Shown piece by piece: positions 56,263-64,000 of a stretch of 64,000 bases of DNA. Positions within the stretch are counted from its first letter, which is position 1; the number at the start of each line of letters is the position of its first letter. This stretch comes from Cephalotus follicularis (lineage: Eukaryota > Streptophyta > Magnoliopsida > Oxalidales > Cephalotaceae): contig BDDD01002381.1 of NCBI GenBank assembly GCA_001972305.1, positions 107,832 to 171,831 on the forward strand. The letters are read 5' to 3'. The notes below the pieces were generated by a model, which did not search any database, had not been told where the DNA came from, and worked only from the letters and a program-made list of their open reading frames with translations. The translations under genes and the position numbers were made by a program.

Positions 56263-57616
56263 CTGAATCTTAATGTTAATTGCCTTTACCACTTTTATGT
56301 TTGTCTACTTGAAACTGGGGCATGACACGTATGCGATCACCCTTCCATTCTACATCAAGACACATCCCAAGCCACTGCCCTATGCATCACTGTATACCGT
56401 AAAACCTTTACTACCTTCTGGTAAAGCCAATATAGGTGCAGAAGTTAAACGATGTTTGAGTTCCTGGAAGCTCAGTTCACACTATTCATTCCATTAAAAA
56501 ATTACATTCTTCTATGTCAATCGGGTCAGAGGAGTAGCTATACGTGACAATCATTCCACAAAACAAAGGTAGTATCCTGCCAAGCCAAGGAAGCTTCAGA
56601 CATCCATCACATTCATTGGTTGTTTCCAGTCTTTAACTGCTTCAATCTTTGAAGGATCCACTGAAAAACCGACACTGGATATGATATGACCAAGAAAAGC
56701 TACATCTGACAACCAGAATTTGCATTTGCTGAACTTGGCATATAACAGATGATCTCTGAGAGTTTGCAATGCCAAGTGCAGGTGTTCCCCATGTTCCTCC
56801 ATTGTTTTAGAGTACACCAGAATATCATTAATGAAGACTACGATAAACAGATCAAGATATAGACAAAACACTCAGTTCATTAGACTCATAAATGTAGCAG
56901 GGGCATTGGTAACCCCAAATGGCATAACCACAAACTCACAGTGTCCATACCGTGATCTAAACGCGATCTTCGGGATGTCTTCCTCTCTAACCTTGAGCTG
57001 ATGATATCCGGATCTCAAATCCATTTTAGAGAACATCGTTGATCCCTTGGGTTAATCAAACAACTCATCAATATGCGGCAGCGGATATTTGTTCTTGATA
57101 GACACTTTATTTAGCTGCCGATAATCAATGCACATTCTCAGCGATCCATCTTTCTTTTTAACAAATAAGACCGGTGCTCCCCACGGAGATAGACTAGGTC
57201 GAATGAAGCCTTTATCGAGTAACTTCTGTAACTGTTTCTTCAATTCTTTCAATTCAGGGAGAGTCATTCGATAAGGAGCTCTTGATACATGTGCTGTTCC
57301 GGGTAGCAGGTCTATAGTGCATTCCACGTCTCTGTCGGGGGGTAAGGACGTTAACTCTTCCAGAAACATATTCGGGTATTCACACACTACCGGAAGATCA
57401 TTCAAATTGGGCACCCATCTGTTATTGTCTACAATATGTTCCAGATAAGCATCACAATAATGCTTCAAGAGTCGGTCAGCCTGCATAGCAGATATCATTT
57501 GAATCGTCTGACATTCCAAATTTCCAGTAAACAGGAAATGAGAGTGTTCTGGCACGTTGAAGGTTACAATCTTTCAGTTACAATCCACGTAAGCATAGTG
57601 TGCCGCTAATCAATCC
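56263..57616 (-). pseudogene. Gypsy element I reverse transcriptase fragment
   Basis: 57616-57556 gives the protease end (MD-stop-LAAHYAYVDCN). 57555-57052 is 167 codons: [88 protein letters not shown]. After a stop come [14 protein letters not shown] and [17 protein letters not shown]. 56871-56596 holds [11 protein letters not shown], where the first catalytic Asp is Asn, and [19 protein letters not shown]. Remains of RNase H reach 56263. Dead by two stops and by the active-site change. Confidence 0.88.
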
Positions 57617-57920
57617 ATTAATCATACAATCACAATTCCATAACCATACGATCGATAACCATTTACTCAGAACCGTACAATCCGTAACCATTCATTCAAT
57701 AACCATCCACTCAATCACAATCCATTCATTGGCAATCCATTCGATATCGATCCATTCATTAATGATCCATTCGATCACAATCCGTTCATTCCCAGTCTCT
57801 CAGGGGTCTTGCTCCAATATAGATCCATAACGATTCGATATCGATACGATACAATTTGATAAATACCATCCATATCCACTTAGCACTCTATGAGGAATCT
57901 AGAAGATCAACCCCTTTAAT
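57617..57920 (+). other. Leader of element H with 30-bp-type repeats
   Basis: It lies between the end of element I and the gag start of H. 57640-57800 consists of about five degenerate units like those at 53701-53895 (AATCCATTCATT, CCATTCGATCACAATCC). The remaining 120 bases up to the gag ATG are AT-rich. I could not find a PBS here, so the 5' LTR of H is absent or unrecognisable. Confidence 0.5.
57640..57800. repeat. Degenerate 30-bp minisatellite upstream of H gag
   Basis: Units of 29-33 bases with alternating ATCCATTCATT and ATCCATTCGATCAC halves. The same motif vocabulary as in G (ATTCGATCAC, CCGTTCA, ATAACCAT), but less regular. Confidence 0.8.
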
Positions 57921-58886
57921 ATGGCTAATGCGGAGGAGATGCGCCAATACTACGCGCAAGGTCAACCCCGACATAGAGCTCCTGCTCAGCGTGACCATGA
58001 AGATGGGAACTCTTTTGGGAAAGGGTTAGAGAGATTCATGAGGCAGAAGCCTCCTAGCTTCCGAGGAGAGCTAGATGCTACTATTGCAGAAAGATGGTTG
58101 CAAGATCTGGAGAAGATCTTCAAAGTAATGGATTGTACCAAAAACCAGAAGCTGAAATTTGTTGTCTACCGGTTATGGGGCGAGGCCATCCACTGGTGGG
58201 AGATGGTCAAGGCAAAGTGGGAGTCGACTGAACTCGATAGTACATGGGAAATATTCCAGAGAGAATTTCTTGATACCTATGTTCCTCGTATCGAGCAAGA
58301 ACGAAGAGAGACAAAACTTCTAGAGCTGAGACAAGGAGAGATGACCGTGGCTGAATACCAGGCCAAGTTTATGGAGCTTGCCAGACACTCCGCCTATCTG
58401 GTGGCGTATGAGGAAAAGAAAATTCAGAGGTTCCTGAGGGGTCTGCGACCGCACCTTCGGTCAAGGATTAGAGCTATGGAGTTGGGAACTTTTGTGGAGG
58501 TTGCCCAAAAAGCAAGATTGCTGGAAAGCATAACAAATGAAGACAGCGCTGAGAGAGCTCGTACACAACAGAGCAACCAGATTTCCAAGAAATCTAGGCC
58601 AGCTTCATCTAAGTGGCAAAGTAGTGGTTCTCCGAAAAAGTCGACAAAGAATGAATCTCAGCAAACTGCTAATCAGGGCACTCCTAGTCAGGGGAGTAAT
58701 ACTAGGACGGGAGTCTGTCCCCATTGTGACCGCAAGGGCCATCAACCAGAGGATTGCTAGTGGAAAAATGGATCATGTATGAAGTGTGGAGCGTCTGATC
58801 ATTTAAGGAGGGATTGTCCAATGAAGCAAGTGACAGTACCCACTGGACCTGCAGATGATAGTGGTGCTACAGCTGGACCTTCATAA
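57921..58886 (+). pseudogene. Gypsy element H gag, near-complete, one stop
   Basis: It starts MANAEEMRQYYAQGQ. Retrotrans_gag domain about residues 40-195: FMRQKPPSFRGELDATIAERWLQDLEKIF, IHWWEMVKAKWESTE, EFLDTYVPRIEQERRETKLLELRQG, YLVAYEEKKIQRFLRGLRPHLR. A K/S/Q-rich basic tail follows, then knuckle CPHCDRKGHQPEDC. Directly after it is a TAG (58758). The same frame then continues WKNGSCMKCGASDHLRRDCP, a second C-X2-C-X4-H-X4-C knuckle, to a TAA at 58884. So one nonsense change in a 321-codon gag. It is the least damaged gag here. No pol follows. Confidence 0.9.
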
Positions 58887-59308
58887 CGGCGAGATACCAA
58901 CAAGGGCATCATGAGAGGTACATTTTGCTATCTATGATGCATTGTTTTATCATATATTGAAATTGTACTTGATTTACTTGACGACCTAAAGTTGTGATTG
59001 AGTGAACGTTATGGGTGTTAAGCTAGAACCTTCGAAGGCTAAACTAGTAAGTACAAGGATAAATGAACGTTGACGTGACAGTCAAATGAAAGATCAAACG
59101 GTGGTTCGAACGATCGAGAGAATGAACGAACGTCACTTAGGTCAAATCTCATGAATGAGACTTCGAGAGGAGTCAAGATCATTAAGAAGAAGTTACATGT
59201 GGCAGGAAGCCTACAGAAAGGTTATGAGATGGCTAACGATGATACCCTTAATCATCCAGGGTATATTATGGAAATTCGAGGATGAATTTCTTTGAAAGAG
59301 GGTGGATT
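58887..59308 (+). other. H 3' internal tail and PPT
   Basis: The 422 bases between gag and the LTR hold no protease, RT or integrase motif. The last part reads ATTCGAGGATGAATTTC and then TTTGAAAGAGGGTGGAT, the usual chromovirus 3' end and PPT, abutting the LTR at 59309. Confidence 0.85.
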
Positions 59309-59512
59309 GTAACGCCCAAAATTTTTGCACGATGTAATATTTCAATTTTATTGAAATATTGTTATTGAATTAATGAGAATGGCATAAATTTTGACTTAGA
59401 TGATGCTTCCCAAAATTTAAAAGGTTAGATTTTGGAAGAATGATGATGGAGATGTTAAAGAAATTCTAAAAGGTGCAATTAGAGGCAAAACAGCGCAGTT
59501 TTGGGCCAAAAG

Positions 59513-60967
59513 CATCGATGTCTTTGTAAAGACGTCGACGCCTTTGGGAGCAAAGGGCGCACGCAAATGCATGAACATGAACGTCGATGCAGACGAAGGC
59601 ATCGATGCCCTCGTATGAAAGAGGAAAAGACATCGACGTCTAGAGAAGACGTTGACGTCTTTGAGAAGGATATCAGTCACGTTATGAACTGACAGAATAA
59701 CGTGCAAGGGAAGGGAAATCCAAGGCCTTTACAGGCACCAGATGCAAAGTGTTGTGCATATGGAATGTTACCAGGCATGCAACAGAATGTGTCCTCAACT
59801 TTGTGCATGCAAAAGGGGCAAACATCTTCACCTGCAAATACAGAAAACAAAGAGGAAAAAATCAAAAAGAAAGAAGAAAATGGGGAGAGAAGAAATGGGG
59901 AAATGGAACCTGCAAATGCATGCAACGGGAATAGTGATGAGGGGAAAGAGTTCCCTAGCATAAATGCTCTCTATTCCCTGCTTGTCTGGTAAAACACCTG
60001 AGTGTTAAGGAGAACAGTGAAGAGAGATAAAAACTTCCTCCATTACTGGACCAGTGGAGCTTTGGGAAGCTTGGAGCTGGAGGCTTCCAGCAATGGGACA
60101 ACCTTGGAGCTGCTGTGATCAACCCTTGGAACAAAAAGAGGTGGACTTTCAAGGTTTCTAACTTGAAACAAGAGGTAGGGGGAAGTATATGTGCATTTTT
60201 TAGTTCAAAGCTAATGTCTTACCATGAATGAAATGCATAAATTGTATGCTTGTTTTGGAGTTGATTTGGATGTTTGTTTGATAAATGAACACCTGGTTGA
60301 GTGGACTATGCATGCATGTTGAATTCTTTATGAATCCCATGTAAGATTGCGTGTATAATTGGATTTTATGTTCCTGTTTTGGTGTTATATGGAAGAGACA
60401 GTGTTCTGGGCTCTTAAAACGTCGACGCTTTTGTAGTAAACATCGACATCTTTATGTGATGAGGAAATAGAAGTCGACGCCTTAGTTAAGCGTCGATGTC
60501 TATTTCAAACATTTGCAAAATGCAATGTTGCTTTCTGGACTTTTTGGGTTTCTGGTGGGATGATGATCTGGTTATATACGTGGATAATCAGTTGTGCATG
60601 TTACACTGTGAGCAATACATCTGGAAGTTTGCATGCATGGATGGAGGATGTTTCTTCCTTGGAAATGGGGATTGGACGAATTGATACCTGCTAGTATCAC
60701 TTAAACATCAAAGTATATGGAAGGCATCGATGTCTTTTGTAGCTATGCATTGGGTTTTGCACATAACGCGAGGACGTGTTAAGGTTCCTACCTTAAACAT
60801 CTATGCATTGTGATGAACATCGACGCCTAAGGATTTTGGCTTGAAGGCATCGACGTCTATGGGAAAACATCGACGAGATTCGTACTGTTGAAATCACTGA
60901 CCTTGAAGGTAAACCTCGATACTTTTAGGGTAATGGACATCGACGCGTTAGGGAAAGACATCGACGT
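59513..60967. repeat. CATCGACGTC / CGTCGACGC motif pairs at about 20-bp spacing in LTR H
   Basis: Copies start at about 59513, 59533, 59582, 59600, 59631, 59650, 59671; 60420, 60441, 60472, 60491; 60725; 60798, 60818, 60848, 60868; 60914, 60938, 60958. Most neighbours are 18-21 bases apart, others about 30. Flanks are often CTTTG or CCTTTG downstream and AAAGA or GAA upstream. Confidence 0.82.
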
Positions 60968-61557
60968 CTTTCCTCCTGGTTTCTACGGTTTGACCCAATT
61001 TGGAACCGTTGGCTCCGGAACGACTCTAGAAATGACTATAGGCTTGTTTGAGCATATGTCTACATTGCATACCACTGTGAACTGATTATTATGATGTCGC
61101 ATGATTTCTTAAATGATTTATGATTTGAGAAATGTGTATATCATGTTGTGCGGAAAAATATATTTTCCAAACAGGACCGTGAAAAATGATTTCAAATGAT
61201 TGGAACTATGTATACGAAATAAATACTGCACAAAAGGACTAGTTATACATTTTGAATAAATGTAATGTTGTCAAGTATTCTATACATAATAATTTACTTG
61301 AAATGGATTTGTGACAGAAATGGATACTCTTCAAAAAGGATTGCGAAATGGTTTTACATAATTAAATTTATGTTATATGGACATGACTATTTTCGAAGGA
61401 TCAGAATACATTTTAATGTTTGTTTTTCAAGTATTTTATGATACACTAAAACTACTTGAAAAGGATTGAAAAGGGACCCTTGTATTTTGGGCAAAATATA
61501 TAATGTTTCAAGAATTTATACTTATAAATTAATTGAAAAGGACTGTGAAATTTTGAT

Positions 61558-61890
61558 AACTACTAAACTCTGTTGGGTGAGTAGCTGAAACGGTAAACTG
61601 TGTTTAAATGGACTGATGCCCATTTGGGATGTTTGTTTGCAAGTATTCTTTTGATAATTAATTGTAATGGCTTGTTTGGAGTTACTAAGCTATGTTGGGT
61701 AAGTAGCCAGGAATTCCACTACTGAGCTCTGTTGGGAAAGTAGTTGGAAGTTCCGTATACGGTAGCCACTAAGCTCTGTTGAGTAAGTAGCTAGGGGTTT
61801 TTCACGCAATGGTTACTGAGCTCTGTTGAGCAAGTAGCTAGGGAATCCCTTTTGGTTACTAAGCACTGCTGTGTAAGTAACCGGTTATTG
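61558..61890. repeat. Tandem repeat, ACTAAGCTCTGTTGAGTAAGTAGC unit
   Basis: About six to seven copies of a core like TACTAAGCTCTGTTGG + GTAAGTAGC at about 61562, 61682, 61722, 61766, 61806 and 61857. Spacing is 40-51 bases apart from the first. Between cores the sequence varies. Confidence 0.8.
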
Positions 61891-61984
61891 AGCCTGGGTG
61901 TCAGCAACTTTGATCTATCTTGATGGGTCCTTAGTGACCGTATCGTTGTATCTGGCCCCTTTGGGGATAGTCTCGTGTTTGTGC

Positions 61985-62927
61985 TGTTGGAACTTGGGAA
62001 CGCAGCGGAAGAAAATAGTTTCAGGCAACTAGGGTTTAGGGTGACTATTTTTAAAAATCGGATTCCGACATAAAGAATACCCAAAACCATTACCTAAAAT
62101 TGTCCCAAGTTGGCCCTAGGATCACTAATTGGACATGTAAAAGACCACATGGCCGATCCAAGCATAGAAGGGTTTGGTTGGCCTAGGATTTTCCAACCCC
62201 AAAAAGGCCAACTAGGTGAATGGATAGGATTAGCACACTATACCCTTACCCATTCCCAAACTTTGTCTAACCCTTAAAAGGAGAGCTAGGGTTCGGCATA
62301 ACCCTAGCCAAAACATACAACCTGCATATAAACAAATCATCTAGAGCTTGGCAAAGCTCTAGGAACAACACACACACCACTTCCCCAAAGAAAGTAAAGG
62401 TGAAGGATGATAGAACTTACTTAAGGTCTTTACTCCTTCAACTTTGAGATTTCCTTCCTTTGAGCTCCAAGACTTACACCTTCACATTAAATGCTCCCCT
62501 TGGCACGACAAAGAAGTTTTGTGAAGCCACTTGAAGTGAAGCTTATGTTCTAGAAAAACTAGACAATTGGAGATAGAGATTTTTGTGTAATCTCCACCTA
62601 CAATTGCCTTGGTATGGTAAGAGGAAGGTAAGATGGCTTTTCTCCTTTTGAACAATGAAGTTCTAAGCATCCATGGTGATGCCATTCTCATAACCTCTCA
62701 GGCATGAGATCCAACCCTTTTTCGACAGGGCACTATATGTGTACTCGAATGACATGGTGATCATCCGTTCCATTTAAAATGGTTTGGGATAATACATATA
62801 GTATGGTTTGCCATTGGTAAATTAAATATGCACATAAACATAAAGTGAATGCAGATCATATAAATAGAAAGTGTTTGTTCAAGCTGAATACCACATCGTG
62901 GCATGCAGGGTCACCCCTACTCCAACA
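61985..62927 (-). repeat. Copia J 3' LTR
   Basis: The minus strand starts TGTTGGAGTAGGGG at 62927 and ends AAGTTCCAACA at 61985, giving 7-base inverted ends TGTTGGA/TCCAACA and 943 bases. The PPT AAGTGGGAGG precedes it on the minus strand. It inserted into LTR H. Left flank TGTGC (61980-61984). The partner flank is outside the window. Confidence 0.9.
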
Positions 62928-63733
62928 ACCTCCCACTTGGCCCTTCAAGCCACGAAGACCTATAGCCTAAGCCCATAGAGCTCCGGTGTCGCTCGAGTAC
63001 TGTACTGCTCATGGCTTTGGTCAGTGGGTCTGCTAAATTTGCCTCTGAGGCAACTCTCTCTAAGGTGATGTCTCCTCTCTCAATGATCTCCCTAATTAGG
63101 TGATACCGACGCTGTATATGATTGGAGCGGTGGTGAGACCTGGGTTCCTTGGCTTGTGCAACAGCCCCATTATTTTCACAGTACACCACAACTGGACGTG
63201 TGATGGTTGGAACTACATCGAGTTCAGCAATGAACTTCCGTATCCAAACAGCTTCCTTTGCAGCATCTGAGGCAGCTACATATTCTGCTTCAGTGGTGGA
63301 GTCTGCAGTAGTTTCCTGCTTCGAACTCCTCCAGTTGACTGCACCCCCATTAAGCAAGAATACAAATCCTGAAACTGACTTGTGATCATCCGGATCACTA
63401 TTGAAACTAGAGTCTGTAAAACCCTCAAGTCTCAATACACTGTCTCCTCCATATGTCAAAAAAGTATCCTGAGTCCTTCTCAAGTACTTTAAAATTCCTT
63501 TGACAATTTCCCAATGTTTCTCATCGGGATCGGACTGAAATCGACTTGCCATTCCCAAGGCAAAAGCGACAACAGGCCTAGTACACAGCATGGCATACAT
63601 GATGGAGCCTACAGCAGAAGCATAAGGCTGCCTACTCATGCGTTCCCTTTCCTCAGCTGTCTGTGGAGACATCTTCTTGGAAAGATGAATTCCTTGACCG
63701 ATAGGCAATAGCCCACGTTTGGAATTCTCAAGG
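62928..63733 (-). pseudogene. Copia J RNase H region (well preserved)
   Basis: An open frame of 283 codons (63768-62917), of which all but the first dozen residues are in the true frame. ENSKRGLLPIGQGIHLSKK, YASAVGSIMYAMLCTRP, SRFQSDPDEKHWEIVKGILKYLRR, then RNase H: LEGFTDSSFNSDPDDHKSVSG, TTADSTTEAEYVAASDAAKEAVW (catalytic Glu in EAEY kept), VVVYCENNGAVAQAKEPRSHHRS and NLADPLTKAMSS. A 14-base deletion relative to K1 at about 63733 shifts the frame between RT and this segment. Otherwise no stop was seen, making J the best preserved copia copy. Confidence 0.9.
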
Positions 63734-64000
63734 CACCTTGCTGATGTACTGGCTCTGGGAGAGTCCAAGCAACCTATTAGGTCTATCCCTGTAGATCTTT
63801 ATACCAAGTATATAGGATGCTTCTACCAAATCCTTCATGGAGAAGTTCTTGGATAACCATACTTTGACGGACTGCAACATACCTACATCATTCCCTATGA
63901 GTAGTATGTCGTCCACATATAGTACCAAGAAAGTTAGTCTGAGGTCATCCTGTTTCCGATATACACAAGGCTCATCTATGTTTTTGATGAAGCCAAAAGC
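63734..64000 (-). pseudogene. Copia J reverse transcriptase, C-terminal part (runs off window)
   Basis: 63928-63728 reads MVLYVDDILLIGNDVGMLQ (YVDD active site), KVWLSKNFSMKDLVEASYILGIKIYRDRPNRLLGLSQSQYISKV. The upstream part continues beyond base 64000. It is in the same order as K1 and K2, and the frame is lost at the 14-base deletion near 63733. Confidence 0.88.

Larger units (their letters stand above)
59309..61984 (+). repeat. LTR H (3' LTR, interrupted by copia J)
   Basis: It starts TGTAACGCCCAAAA after the PPT. At least 2.68 kb. Contents: CATCGACGTC/CGTCGACGC motif pairs (59513-60967), a purine-rich stretch with short frames (59700-60000, not recognised), and an approximately 50-base tandem repeat (61558-61890). 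The distal end is not seen because a copia LTR starts at 61985. Confidence 0.82.

Noticed and set aside
59700..60000. Open frames of 60-96 codons in LTR H as a host gene
   Set aside because: Three overlapping frames of similar length, K/E-rich, no start context, domain or intron signals, and fully inside an LTR.

Overview
This window looks like intergenic nuclear DNA of a flowering plant, probably a eudicot. It is almost entirely transposable elements, mostly broken and nested. I found no intact host gene, no tRNA or rRNA gene, and no CRISPR or organelle sequence. The evidence for a plant is: Ty3/gypsy chromovirus pol with a C-terminal chromodomain-like tail, an Athila-type gag/protease with its characteristic PPT and LTR start, Ty1/copia elements primed by initiator-Met tRNA (TGGTATCAGAGC), and a CACTA (En/Spm) TNP2 transposase. 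Nearly every long reading frame is a piece of gag or pol with stops and frameshifts. Element letters A-K below are my own labels.

Layout. 1-4761: minus-strand gypsy element A (LTR to 1249, integrase 1250-2529), cut by plus-oriented LTR B (2530-4177) and followed by a second LTR A fragment (4178-4761). 4762-9310: 5'-truncated Athila-like element that keeps gag and protease, has lost RT/RNase H/integrase, and ends in a 3' LTR. 9311-36840: a CACTA element, TNP2 on the minus strand. Its TNP2 gene is split by a 22.9-kb copia block (K). That block is a tandem LTR-internal-LTR-internal-LTR array (13360-36217). Its second internal region carries a 6.0-kb gypsy-type element (26142-32170) with both LTRs, a near-perfect 5-bp target duplication and only a truncated gag inside.

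36841-38612: plus-strand gypsy element D, with a nearly open RT/RNase H and the tail of its 3' LTR. 38613-51783: minus-strand Tekay-like chromovirus C with both LTRs and a recognisable gag-protease-RT-RNase H-integrase-chromodomain order, carrying a solo LTR E (42164-45368) inside its integrase. 51784-57616: broken minus-strand pieces F (integrase), G (plus LTR with 30-bp repeats), E2 (5' LTR plus PBS) and I (RT with a mutated catalytic Asp). 57617-61984: plus-strand element H, with a well-preserved gag joined directly to a PPT and a long LTR, and no pol. 61985-64000: start of a minus-strand copia element J, the best preserved copia copy, which runs off the window.

The most unusual structure is shared by several LTR families that otherwise look different (A, B, C, G/H). 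They carry arrays or pairs of a short CG-centred motif (CAGTCGRCTG in A and C, CGTCGACGC/CATCGACGTC in H, GCGGCGACGC in B and G) at a nearly constant 20-21-base spacing, about two helical turns. A second theme is retention of gag without pol in two separate elements. LTR boundaries come from TG...CA ends, PBS/PPT positions and copy-to-copy comparison by eye. Identities were not computed.
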